Shown here: positions 10,436 through 18,095 of the stretch, piece after piece | How positions within the stretch are numbered: position 1 is the first letter of the stretch | How the letters are laid out: each line of letters starts with the position of its first letter | Origin: Arcticibacterium luteifluviistationis | GTDB lineage: Bacteria > Bacteroidota > Bacteroidia > Cytophagales > Spirosomataceae | Reading direction: 5' to 3' | NCBI RefSeq assembly: GCF_003258705.1 | Contig: NZ_CP029480.1 | Span: 434,001-498,000 of the forward strand | DNA: 64,000 bases | Notes under the pieces: generated by a model | Database searches by the model: none | What the model was told of the DNA's origin: nothing | What the model saw: only the letters and a program-made list of their open reading frames with translations | Translations under genes and position numbers: made by a program

Positions 10436-11485
10436 ATGAAAACCAAGATACTTGTAGTAGACGATGAAAGCGATTTAGAAGCACTGATTCGACAAAAATT
10501 CCGTCGTCAAATTCGTGAAAATAAATATGAGTTTTTCTTTGCCGAAAATGGAAGAAAAGCTCTTGAAGTTTTAGATTCCGACCCTGAGATTTTTCTTGTC
10601 TTAAGTGATATTAACATGCCAGAAATGGACGGTTTATCGCTCTTAGTGAAAATCTCGGAAAATAACCCTCTAATTCAGGTAGTTATGGTTTCTGCCTATG
10701 GAGACATGGACAACATACGATCGGCCATGAATAAGGGTGCTTATGATTTTGTATGTAAACCTGTGAACTTTGAAGACCTAGAAGTTACTATGGAAAAAAC
10801 CATAGTTCACATTAAACAAATAAAAGAGACGGTAGACGCTATTAAAGAGAACAACATCCTTAAAATGTATGTGGACGATAGCGTTTTGAACTTTATGAGT
10901 AAGCAAGAATTTGCTAACGCTCTTACCGCAAACGAGACCATAGAGGCTAGTGTACTGTTTGTTGACATTTGTGGCTTCACAGCTATAACGGAGAAAGAAA
11001 GTGCAGATTTTGTAGTGAATATTTTGAACACTTATTTTGACATAATTGTCAAAGAAATAATTGCTCATAATGGTTATGTAGACAAATTTATGGGGGATGC
11101 TGTAATGGCAGTTTTTAAAGGGGAGTACCATATAGACAGAGCTATTGATGCCGCACTGGCCTTAGTTGCCCAAATTGATAGCATTAAAACACCAGTCAAA
11201 GGAAAAGAACAAGACTATTTACCTAAAGTAGCTTTAGGTATAGCTACAGGCGAGGTTATCTCAGGAAACATAGGCTCTTCTACGTTAAAAAGACTTGATT
11301 ATACTGTCATAGGAGACGTGGTAAATACAGCGGCAAGACTTCAGGCAGCCGCATCTGACAGTCAAATACTAATTACCGAGATAGCTTATCTGGAAGTCAA
11401 AGATTCATTCAAATGTGAAGAAGTTGGAGTTTTGGAATTGAAAAATAAAGAGTTTCCTGTTAAATGCTATGCCGTATTGGAATAG
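10436..11485 (+). CDS. Receiver-linked class III nucleotide cyclase
   Basis: An N-terminal receiver (Asp9/Asp10, phospho-acceptor Asp58 in LSDINMPE, Lys in CKPVNF) is joined by a coiled linker to a class III adenylate/guanylate cyclase domain. The two metal-binding Asp residues are visible at Asp177 (FVDICGFT) and Asp221 (KFMGDAVM). The substrate and transition-state segment [15 protein letters not shown] is intact, so the enzyme should be active. The Lys before MGDAV and the DYT segment favour ATP over GTP, though this is inference. Phosphorylation by a neighbouring kinase would then control cyclic nucleotide production. The stop codon abuts the stop of the convergent HD-domain gene with no bases between them. 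Confidence 0.92.
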   Translation: MKTKILVVDDESDLEALIRQKFRRQIRENKYEFFFAENGRKALEVLDSDPEIFLVLSDINMPEMDGLSLLVKISENNPLIQVVMVSAYGDMDNIRSAMNKGAYDFVCKPVNFEDLEVTMEKTIVHIKQIKETVDAIKENNILKMYVDDSVLNFMSKQEFANALTANETIEASVLFVDICGFTAITEKESADFVVNILNTYFDIIVKEIIAHNGYVDKFMGDAVMAVFKGEYHIDRAIDAALALVAQIDSIKTPVKGKEQDYLPKVALGIATGEVISGNIGSSTLKRLDYTVIGDVVNTAARLQAAASDSQILITEIAYLEVKDSFKCEEVGVLELKNKEFPVKCYAVLE

Positions 11486-12088
11486 CTATTTCTGACGGAC
11501 CGATTTAAGATCTAAGCCTTTTAATTTTAAAAGGTGCTGCTGCTTAAAATTCTCTTTATATCGCTTACAGAAATCTGTATGGTAATGATGTTTACTTAAA
11601 AAATCAATCTGGATCCTATTCCATTCGTCCCGCATTAAGTTAGGATTCAAGTGCTTTAACTCCGTATACAGCAATTCACTAACCGGTTCAAAATTCTGTG
11701 TACTGAGATACTCTAAATCTGCATCTGCCAAAATTTTCTCTAGAAGATTCTGTGGGTTTTGAGGAATTTTTGTGGCCATTATCATTCCACAGATTATTTC
11801 AATGTCCTTTTCTTTAAAACCATATGCTATTAGATAAGCTTTTGCTATTTCACACCCTTTCTCTTCATGATTTTTCATACCATCAATAAAACCGATGTCA
11901 TGAAATAAAGCAGCTACTTTGACTAGTAAAATATCAGCATCCGAGCAACCTTCACGCCCGGCTAAGTATTCCGCCATTTTCAGTACATACTTAGTATGAT
12001 CAACACTGTGATAGGTCAAATAACTAGGAAGTTCGTTTGTCAACCTTTCTATTACTTCCTCATAAATTGCCTCAAACTTTGCTCTCAT
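11486..12088 (-). CDS. HD-domain phosphohydrolase-like protein
   Basis: This 200-residue protein has the HD metal-binding signature: His27/His31 in YHSVDH, His63-Asp64 in LFHDIGF and His in KNHEEKG, then an Asp in ILADADLEYL. HD proteins of this size hydrolyse nucleotides or cyclic nucleotides, but substrates differ widely. The gene ends exactly against the end of the receiver-cyclase gene on the other strand. That makes a role in degrading the cyclase product attractive but unproven. I see no membrane segment or extra domain. Confidence 0.85.
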   Translation of the reverse strand: MRAKFEAIYEEVIERLTNELPSYLTYHSVDHTKYVLKMAEYLAGREGCSDADILLVKVAALFHDIGFIDGMKNHEEKGCEIAKAYLIAYGFKEKDIEIICGMIMATKIPQNPQNLLEKILADADLEYLSTQNFEPVSELLYTELKHLNPNLMRDEWNRIQIDFLSKHHYHTDFCKRYKENFKQQHLLKLKGLDLKSVRQK

Positions 12089-12134
12089 TTATAGGTTTAA
12101 ATATGATTAAAAAAAACAAAGTGTTCAGCCTTGC

Positions 12135-13019
12135 TTAGTGGTTTCTTAATCTTTTTATCTCGCCACCACCTACTTCTTTAATTCTTTGAATAAAAAGAAA
12201 GGCTTTGGGATCCATTTGAAAAATAGCATTCTTAAGTTTATGAATTTCTAGCCTAGTTACCACCGTAACCACAATATCCGTATCATGTTTTATATCAAAA
12301 CTGCCTGGAAGATACCCTCGCTCCCCTTTATAAACAGAAATAGCCTTATTATAATCATTAACGATCATAGACTTCATTTCTTCATGTTTGGAAGATATAA
12401 CGGTCAATGAAGTGTATTCCTCAAAACCATCCACCACATATTCAGAAACCTGTAATGCCGTAAAATAGGTCAAAATTGAATACATCGCTTTTTCAATACC
12501 GAGACTATAAGCAGCTATAAGAAAGATAATAGTATTGATAACCATTATTATTTCGCCAGCACTCAAAGCAAATTTCTTATTGGAATACTCCGCAATCACT
12601 TCTAAACCATCTATTACTCCCCCACCCTTTATCACAAAACCAATTCCAAGCCCAATAAATAAACCACCAAAAATGGCAATAAGAACCTTGTCATTTGTGA
12701 TAGCAGGAATTTCAATAAATTGAAGAAGAATGGCTAAAAGAATCACAGCAATAAACGCGTGAACGGCAAAGGTTTTACCAATCTTAAAATATCCAATAAT
12801 GATAAAAGGAACATTAATAAGAAGCAAAGGAATACTTACGTCAATATGAAAAATCTCGTGTATCAATATGGAAATCCCTGTGACACCACCATCAATAAAA
12901 TGATTTGGAATCATGAAGCCTTTTATGGCTACCGTGGCACAAGTCGCCCCCAAAATGATATATAGAATAGATTTAAAGGAAAAAATGGATTCCCAGTGTA
13001 TACTTTCAGATACAGACAA
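12135..13019 (-). CDS. YitT-family membrane protein (DUF161 + DUF2179)
   Basis: This is an inner-membrane protein of the YitT family, transport role unknown. About five to six hydrophobic helices occupy residues 15-185. They include the family-typical GFMIPNHFIDGGVTGIS and KGGGVIDGLE segments. A C-terminal soluble DUF2179 domain follows (about 200-290), with VVTVVTRLEIHKLK and a final DPKAFLFIQ. The length of 294 residues is standard. The gene stands alone and is divergent from the Crp-like regulator, with about 190 bases between them. Confidence 0.9.
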   Translation of the reverse strand: MSVSESIHWESIFSFKSILYIILGATCATVAIKGFMIPNHFIDGGVTGISILIHEIFHIDVSIPLLLINVPFIIIGYFKIGKTFAVHAFIAVILLAILLQFIEIPAITNDKVLIAIFGGLFIGLGIGFVIKGGGVIDGLEVIAEYSNKKFALSAGEIIMVINTIIFLIAAYSLGIEKAMYSILTYFTALQVSEYVVDGFEEYTSLTVISSKHEEMKSMIVNDYNKAISVYKGERGYLPGSFDIKHDTDIVVTVVTRLEIHKLKNAIFQMDPKAFLFIQRIKEVGGGEIKRLRNH

Positions 13020-13183
13020 AATAAATGCGGTTTATATTATTAAAGGCTAAATCTACTTTATTTTGATGGATTTCTTAAGTCATTATTAAAGTTTAGAAAA
13101 TGCTTTATGACCAAAACTAAAAAAATAGATTGCCTCGCCTTTTATGTTTAGCACTAATGATGCGGAATTCTTCATTTGGTAAG

Positions 13184-13191
13184 TATCTTTG
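13184..13191 (+). promoter_or_regulatory. Bacteroidota -7 promoter box (TATCTTTG)
   Basis: An exact TAnnTTTG match lies 22 bases before the chosen ATG of the Crp/Fnr-like gene, giving a leader of roughly 15 bases. No clear upstream -33 TTTG was evident. Confidence 0.6.
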
Positions 13192-13212
13192 GAATTCACT
13201 TTCTCTGATATC

Positions 13213-13854
13213 ATGAAACTTGACTTAGACTTCTACCAAACAAAATTTAGTGGCATTTTTAGCCCAGATTTAATCAAAGAACTACATGAATTTGGGACAT
13301 ATGTAGAAATGGAAGCAGGTGGTTACCTAATGAAACCTGGTGGTCTTATTAGCTTCATCCCTATCCTGTTAGAAGGTTCTATAAAGATTATGCGACAAGA
13401 CGACGAAGGCAAAGAGGTCTTGTTGTATTACATTGGTGGTCTGGACAGTTGTGCCATGTCCTTAACCTGCTGTCAGCAGGGAAACACCAGTGAGATAATA
13501 GCCCAAGTAGAAGAAAATGTAAAATTGATATCAATACCAAGTTATAAAGTGGACGAATGGCTTTGCCAATTTCCTACTTGGAAAACCTTTGTTTTCAATA
13601 CCTATCAAAAAAGGTTTGAAGATATGCTTGAAACCATTGACAGCATTGCTTTTCATAAGCTAGACCAGCGATTGTTAGATTTGATAAAAAAGAAAATAGA
13701 AATTACTGGAGGAAAACGCATACTCTACGCCACACACGAAGAACTAGCAAATGAGTTAGCTACATCTAGAGAGGTAGTATCTAGGTTATTAAAACAACTG
13801 GAGAAAATAGACCGAGTGAAACTATCTAGAAACAAAATAGAGTTATTATCCTAA
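13213..13854 (+). CDS. Crp/Fnr-family regulator with a Cys cluster
   Basis: A cyclic-nucleotide-binding-like beta-roll (about residues 10-120) is followed by a winged helix with EELANELATSREVVSRLLKQLE as the recognition region. The normal phosphate-binding cassette of cAMP receptors (a GE...R.A pattern) is replaced by DSCAMSLTCC, with Cys80, Cys86 and Cys87. It is therefore unlikely to bind cAMP and may sense a thiol, sulfide or oxidant. The two YeeE/YedE sulfur-transport genes nearby at 14381-15390 fit that idea. I placed the start at 13213. A TTG at 13189 lies inside the promoter box and would give an implausible extension. Confidence 0.88.
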   Translation: MKLDLDFYQTKFSGIFSPDLIKELHEFGTYVEMEAGGYLMKPGGLISFIPILLEGSIKIMRQDDEGKEVLLYYIGGLDSCAMSLTCCQQGNTSEIIAQVEENVKLISIPSYKVDEWLCQFPTWKTFVFNTYQKRFEDMLETIDSIAFHKLDQRLLDLIKKKIEITGGKRILYATHEELANELATSREVVSRLLKQLEKIDRVKLSRNKIELLS

Positions 13855-13859
13855 AAGAC

Positions 13860-14243
13860 TTAGTCTTCAATAAACTCTAAAAGAGCATAATCAGAATTTA
13901 ATCCGGTTACTGCTATTTTATATGTATACTTTCCTTTTGTTAACTTTTCTTCACCTACGTAGTCTGTAGGTTGAATGGTGTAGCCTTTACCGTTAATTTT
14001 AAAAGAAACAAACGCATATCTGTAGGCAGAACCAAATCTCTTATATTCAGATTTGCCATTAGATTGCAAATCACCAAATTCATTTTGACCATCACTGGTA
14101 TCTACAAAAACTTCATCTAGCCCCCAAGTAGATCCATTCCAAATTCTAATTTCAATATCACCTTGGCTCTGTTCAGGCATTGCGTCGTCCTTTTTACAGG
14201 CGAACACACTAAAAATGACAAGGATATACGCTATTATTCTCAT
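13860..14243 (-). CDS. Small putative lipoprotein
   Basis: This 127-residue protein has a short hydrophobic signal and a lipobox ending VFACKKDD, so it should be a lipid-anchored envelope protein. The rest is soluble and rich in aromatic and charged residues (for example IRIWNGSTWGLDEVFVDT), suggesting a small beta-sandwich. I recognise no family. It is convergent with the Crp-like gene (5 bases between the ends) and divergent from the sulfur transporter genes, which neither supports nor excludes a shared role. Confidence 0.75.
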   Translation of the reverse strand: MRIIAYILVIFSVFACKKDDAMPEQSQGDIEIRIWNGSTWGLDEVFVDTSDGQNEFGDLQSNGKSEYKRFGSAYRYAFVSFKINGKGYTIQPTDYVGEEKLTKGKYTYKIAVTGLNSDYALLEFIED

Positions 14244-14380
14244 AAGTGGTTAGAAGACCCCAAAAGTACTCACAAGGTTGAAAGGGATTGGCTTATTTTT
14301 GGTTATTTAAGACATATTACTCCAAAAACCATACTTGAACTATTATTTATACTTTTCGGTTGCATTAGCTAGCATTATCA

Positions 14381-14953
14381 ATGAATATGATAGAAATAAT
14401 AAAACAACCTTGGCCATGGTATGTGGCTGGTCCTTTAATAGGATTAACGGTTCCCCTATTACTAATATTGGGAAACAAAGCCTTCGGAATATCAAGTAGT
14501 TTACGTCATGTGTGTGCGGCGGTAATACCAAGCAAAATTCCTTTCTTTCAATATGATTGGAAAAAAGAACAATGGCTTCTGTTTTTTGCTGGAGGTGTAA
14601 TATTTGGTGGTTTTATTGCTACCAACTTACTATCTGACGGAACTACCGCTCATTTAAACCCGCAAACGATAGCAGACTTAAAAGCATTAGGAGTGACAGA
14701 GTTTAATGGCATGTTACCTGCTGATATTTTTAGCTTGAGCAATGTATTTACCCTGAAAGGACTCTTTTTTATAATTATTGGAGGTTTTCTCGTCGGTTTC
14801 GGAACACGTTATGCAGGTGGCTGTACTTCTGGTCACGCTATTATGGGCATCTCAAATCTACAATGGCCCTCTTTAGTAGCTACTATTTTCTTTATGGTAG
14901 GTGGCTTTTTTACTACGTGGGTTCTTTTTCCAATCATCTTTAAATTATTCTAA
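14381..14953 (+). CDS. YeeE/YedE-family sulfur transporter, first half
   Basis: This is a four-to-five-helix membrane protein of the YeeE/YedE (DUF395) family, whose characterised members import thiosulfate or related sulfur compounds. The conserved cysteine motif GGCTSGHAIMGIS is present near residue 147 and would relay the sulfur species. At 190 residues it is a half-size form that normally pairs with a second protein, here the gene 2 bases downstream. Two in-frame ATGs (14381 and 14387) are possible. I use the first. Confidence 0.9.
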   Translation: MNMIEIIKQPWPWYVAGPLIGLTVPLLLILGNKAFGISSSLRHVCAAVIPSKIPFFQYDWKKEQWLLFFAGGVIFGGFIATNLLSDGTTAHLNPQTIADLKALGVTEFNGMLPADIFSLSNVFTLKGLFFIIIGGFLVGFGTRYAGGCTSGHAIMGISNLQWPSLVATIFFMVGGFFTTWVLFPIIFKLF

Positions 14954-14955
14954 TC

Positions 14956-15390
14956 ATGGAAAATCAAACGAACTCTTCAGCGAATAACATTAAGTATATC
15001 ATAGCCGGACTTTTATTTGGAATCATCTTAGTTAAAAGTGAAGTCATTTCGTGGTTTAGAATCCAAGAAATGTTTCGCCTACAAAGCTTTCACATGTATG
15101 GCGTAATAGGCTCAGCCATTGTTACAGGCATAATTTCTATTCAAATATTAAAGCGTTTTAATATCAAAACCCTTGATGGTGATGGTATCTCAATAGCTCC
15201 AAAGACCTTTTCAAAAGGGCAAATCATTGGTGGTTTTCTTTTTGGTCTTGGATGGGCTTTAACGGGTGCTTGTCCCGGCCCTATTTATGCACAAATTGGT
15301 GCTGGTTTTTTAAGTACAGCGGTTACGCTTTTGGCGGCTTTAGCTGGTGTTTGGGTATATGGAAGGTTTAGAAATAAACTACCTCATTAA
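14956..15390 (+). CDS. YeeE/YedE-family sulfur transporter, second half (DUF6691 type)
   Basis: This is the smaller partner of the preceding gene: 144 residues, four hydrophobic helices and the motif LTGACPGPIYAQIG with the conserved Cys. Together the two proteins make up one YeeE-like fold. The 2-base gap means translational coupling is likely. Its stop codon overlaps the next start by one base (TAATG). Uptake or export of an inorganic or organic sulfur compound is the likely job, under control of the upstream Cys-bearing Crp-like protein (inference). Confidence 0.88.
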   Translation: MENQTNSSANNIKYIIAGLLFGIILVKSEVISWFRIQEMFRLQSFHMYGVIGSAIVTGIISIQILKRFNIKTLDGDGISIAPKTFSKGQIIGGFLFGLGWALTGACPGPIYAQIGAGFLSTAVTLLAALAGVWVYGRFRNKLPH

Positions 15391-15986
15391 TGAAGCTAAA
15401 GGCTGAGCAATTTCTTTCTCATCTTATATCGAGCATTGGGCATCCTATTCTACTTGGTAGTTTAGCAGCTATTTATGTCAATTTTAGAGAATTTGATACT
15501 GAGAAAGCTTGGCAATTGACTTTGACTTTGCTTATCGGTTGTGTTTTGCCAATAATTGGCTTCCTCATTTATAAAATGAGAAAAGGCGATTACGAGAATT
15601 TTGATGTCTCTAATCAAAAAAAACGCAACAGCTTATACATCTTTTCCATTTTACTCCTAGCTCTTTTTATGGGCTACCTATTCTTTGTAAACAGTACTTG
15701 GTTAATCAAATGCGGAATTATTCCGGTTTTCTTACTGACCTTCTCTTCGTATTTTATCAATAAGAAAATCAAAGTATCACTGCATACTTCATTCTCTTTT
15801 CTATTGGCCACCATGATGATTCAGGTAGAAACATCTGCGGCCTTTACCATGTATTTGTTCGCTATACTAATTGGGTATTCTAGGTTGCACCTCAAACGTC
15901 ACAGTATTCCAGAAGTGGCTTTGGGAGCCATACTAGGTATAGCAATTGGTTTTATTTTTCATTTTATTTATAGGTTTGGCATATGA
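15390..15986 (+). CDS. PAP2-like membrane protein with degenerate active site
   Basis: This 198-residue membrane protein has about six helices. Late in the chain SRLHLKRH matches the third PAP2 phosphatase motif (SRX5H), but the Asp three residues further on is replaced by Glu (HSIPEV). The usual PSGH motif is only faintly echoed by SLHTSF, and no clear KX6RP is visible. It could be a divergent lipid-phosphate phosphatase or a PAP2 fold without activity. It overlaps both neighbours (1 base upstream, 4 bases downstream), so it belongs to the run 14381-17376. Confidence 0.6.
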   Translation: MKLKAEQFLSHLISSIGHPILLGSLAAIYVNFREFDTEKAWQLTLTLLIGCVLPIIGFLIYKMRKGDYENFDVSNQKKRNSLYIFSILLLALFMGYLFFVNSTWLIKCGIIPVFLLTFSSYFINKKIKVSLHTSFSFLLATMMIQVETSAAFTMYLFAILIGYSRLHLKRHSIPEVALGAILGIAIGFIFHFIYRFGI

Positions 15987-16960
15987 AAAAACTCATTCTT
16001 CTTTTAGCAATACCTTTTTTAACGCAAGCTCAATTCTTCAAAAAAGATGATGGACTTGCTCATACTTTTTCAATTGTAGCCATTGACAAAGAGGCTGGAG
16101 AAATGGCAGTGGCTGTTCAGTCGCATTGGTTTTCTGTGGGAAATGTGGTGGCTTGGGCTAAATCTGGTGCAGGGGTAGTTGCTACGCAATCTTTTGTCAA
16201 TAAGTCTTTCGGCATAAGAGGATTGGAGATGATTCAATCCGGTAAAACTGCCGAGGAAACCTTAAAAACACTCCTTTCTGATGATGAAGGAAGAGAAGTA
16301 CGGCAAGTAGCTATTATTGATGCTAATGGGAATGTAGCGGTTCATACTGGAAATAAATGTGTGGATTATGCAGGACATATCAAAGGTGTCAATTATAGTG
16401 TTCAATCTAACATGATGCTTAACAATACCGTGCCTGCGGCAATGTCAAAAGCATTTGAGGAAAACCCAAATTTGCCATTGGCAGAAAGAGTTCTGGAAGC
16501 TTTAAAAGCTGCCCAAGCAGCTGGTGGAGATATTAGAGGAAAACAATCTGCGGCTATTAGAGTAGTCAAAACTAAAAAATCGGACGAACCATGGAATGAT
16601 GATTTCGTGGTTGATTTAAGAGTAGATGACCATGAAAACCCAATCAAGGAAATAGGACGATTGCTTAAAGTACAGCGTGCATATGAATTTATGAATGAGG
16701 GCGACTTAATGGTAGAAGTAAATGAAATGGAAAAAGCCATGAACGCCTACAACGCCGCCATGCAAATGTTTCCTGAAAATTTAGAAATGAAGTACTGGAC
16801 AGCCATTACGCTAGCAAATAATGGAGAAACCGTTAAAGCCACTAAAATGCTTCAGGACATTTATTTGGAAGATAAAAACTGGCGTGAACTAACACGAAGA
16901 CTTCCTAAAGTAGGTTTACTCACCGTTGATAAAAACATACTTAAAGCTTTACTGAAATGA
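15983..16960 (+). CDS. Secreted DUF1028 protein with C-terminal helical repeat
   Basis: After a cleavable signal peptide (ending near TQAQF) comes a DUF1028 domain, about residues 25-225. It has the typical opening HTFSIVAIDKEAGEMAVAVQS and motif GAGVVATQS. DUF1028 has an Ntn-hydrolase-like fold of unknown activity. The last 90 residues form a TPR-like helical segment (MNAYNAAMQMFPENLEMKYW). The start ATG overlaps the previous stop as ATGA, and its own stop overlaps ybeY the same way, so the genes are translationally coupled. The exported location and pairing with ybeY are not functionally explained. Confidence 0.88.
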   Translation: MKKLILLLAIPFLTQAQFFKKDDGLAHTFSIVAIDKEAGEMAVAVQSHWFSVGNVVAWAKSGAGVVATQSFVNKSFGIRGLEMIQSGKTAEETLKTLLSDDEGREVRQVAIIDANGNVAVHTGNKCVDYAGHIKGVNYSVQSNMMLNNTVPAAMSKAFEENPNLPLAERVLEALKAAQAAGGDIRGKQSAAIRVVKTKKSDEPWNDDFVVDLRVDDHENPIKEIGRLLKVQRAYEFMNEGDLMVEVNEMEKAMNAYNAAMQMFPENLEMKYWTAITLANNGETVKATKMLQDIYLEDKNWRELTRRLPKVGLLTVDKNILKALLK

Positions 16961-17376
16961 TAACATTTCAATCGCAGGACATCAAATTTGACTTAAAAGG
17001 TAAGCTTAAAACAAAAGCTTGGCTAAAAGAAGTTGCCCAAAAAGAAGGTTTCAAAATCCAAGATTTGAACTACATATTTATGTCTGACGAAGGTCTTCAT
17101 AAAATCAATCTGGAATACCTCAATCATGATACCTATACCGATATCATCACTTTTGATAACTCTGAAGAAGAGGGAATCATAGAAAGTGACATTTTCATCA
17201 GTATCGACCGAGTTAAGGAAAACGCTGAAAGCTTCAAAACCACTTTTGACAATGAATTAAGACGAGTTTTAGCTCATGGCGTACTTCACCTTTGCGGATA
17301 TAAAGACAAATCTGACGAAGATGCGAAAATGATGCGTGAGATGGAGGAGGATTCGTTACTTAGTTTTACTCACTAG
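16957..17376 (+). CDS. ybeY: Endoribonuclease YbeY (rRNA maturation)
   Basis: This 139-residue YbeY is the metal-dependent RNase involved in 16S rRNA 3' end maturation and ribosome quality control. The signature region reads LAHGVLHLCGYKD. The first two His ligands are present, but the third position, usually His in GYDH, is Asp here. I recall the same change as common in Bacteroidota, so I do not treat it as a loss of function. The fold-typical TDIITFD segment is present. It is coupled by ATGA overlap to the DUF1028 gene. Confidence 0.93.
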   Translation: MITFQSQDIKFDLKGKLKTKAWLKEVAQKEGFKIQDLNYIFMSDEGLHKINLEYLNHDTYTDIITFDNSEEEGIIESDIFISIDRVKENAESFKTTFDNELRRVLAHGVLHLCGYKDKSDEDAKMMREMEEDSLLSFTH

Positions 17377-17400
17377 ACACGCATACAAGTCGGCTATTAA

Positions 17401-17862
17401 TCAATCCGGTAAAAAACGATTATCATTCTTAATTTCTCCCATGACAAAAATGCTCTGTGTGCTTCCTATGTTTTCTAGGGAGGCTAGTTTGTTCATAATG
17501 AAGCTTTGATACTCTCTCATGTCGTTAACTACAACTTTGATAAGAAAATCATAATCTCCGGAAATATTGAGACATTCTACCACCTCTGGTAATTCGGTAA
17601 TTTGTTTGACAAACCTCGCTCCTGCCATTTGCTCATGTTCTTTCAAACGGATATTGCAAAGCACCATAAGGTCTTTTCCTACTTTCTCTCTATCCACTAC
17701 CGCAACATATCGCTTAATAACACCATCGTTTTCAAGACGTTTTACACGCTCATAAACTGGTGTTGGCGAAAGGTTCAGTCTACCCGCTAGCTCCTTTGTA
17801 GTAAGTTTTGCATCTTCTTGAAGATACATCAATATATCTTTATCTGTCTGGTCAAATTTCAT
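17401..17862 (-). CDS. Lrp/AsnC-family transcriptional regulator
   Basis: This 153-residue regulator has an N-terminal winged HTH (TDKDILMYLQEDAKLTTKELAGRLNLSPTPVYERVKRLE) and a C-terminal RAM ligand-binding domain (about residues 70-145) with ECLNISGDYDFLIKVVV. Proteins of this family respond to amino acids and form octamers or hexadecamers. It is divergent from metH with 233 bases between, so control of methionine synthesis is possible but not shown. Confidence 0.93.
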   Translation of the reverse strand: MKFDQTDKDILMYLQEDAKLTTKELAGRLNLSPTPVYERVKRLENDGVIKRYVAVVDREKVGKDLMVLCNIRLKEHEQMAGARFVKQITELPEVVECLNISGDYDFLIKVVVNDMREYQSFIMNKLASLENIGSTQSIFVMGEIKNDNRFLPD

Positions 17863-17972
17863 CTGCTGCTCTATTTTAACCCAATTTTAGAGAATTCAAC
17901 AAGAAAAACCTACCCTTTGTAGATAATTTATCTATTCCTTAGAATATTCACCTCGTTTTTTATCTTTTCTTC

Positions 17973-17980
17973 TATCTTTG
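17973..17980 (+). promoter_or_regulatory. Bacteroidota -7 promoter box of metH (TATCTTTG)
   Basis: This exact TAnnTTTG box lies 116 bases before the metH start. Transcription would begin near 17987, or a few bases earlier at the foot of the leader stem, leaving a leader of about 110 bases that carries the folded element at 17983-18061. Confidence 0.65.
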
Positions 17981-17982
17981 CA

Positions 17983-18061
17983 GGCAGATTTAAAACTAAG
18001 TAGGGCTAGCTAGTTTTTACTGGCAGAAGATAGTACGCAAAGTTCGCTACTAAATCTGTCC
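17983..18061 (+). ncRNA. Candidate structured leader (three-way junction) upstream of metH
   Basis: The metH leader holds three nested complementarities. The closing stem pairs GGCAGATTTA (17983-17992) with TAAATCTGTCC (18051-18061), of which eight pairs are perfect. Inside it, AAACTA (17993-17998) pairs with TAGTTT (18011-18016). A second internal hairpin pairs AGTA.GC (18032-18038) with GCTACT (18046-18051). Together they form a junction 35 bases before the start codon. The layout resembles a riboswitch or protein-binding leader. I do not see the SAM-I core or the B12 box, so no known class is assigned. Confidence 0.45.
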
Positions 18062-18095
18062 TATTTTTTGACAAAACCGATAGAATTTTAATAGT

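Noticed and set aside
13213-13854. Crp-like protein as cAMP receptor for the nearby cyclase
   Set aside because: The phosphate-binding cassette residues needed for cAMP are missing and replaced by a Cys cluster.
16957-17376. Loss of YbeY activity because the third His is Asp
   Set aside because: I recall the same substitution as common in Bacteroidota YbeY, so it is more likely a lineage feature than a defect.
17983-18061. Assignment of the metH leader to a SAM-I or cobalamin riboswitch
   Set aside because: The conserved core sequences of those classes are not present and the leader is too short for a B12 riboswitch.
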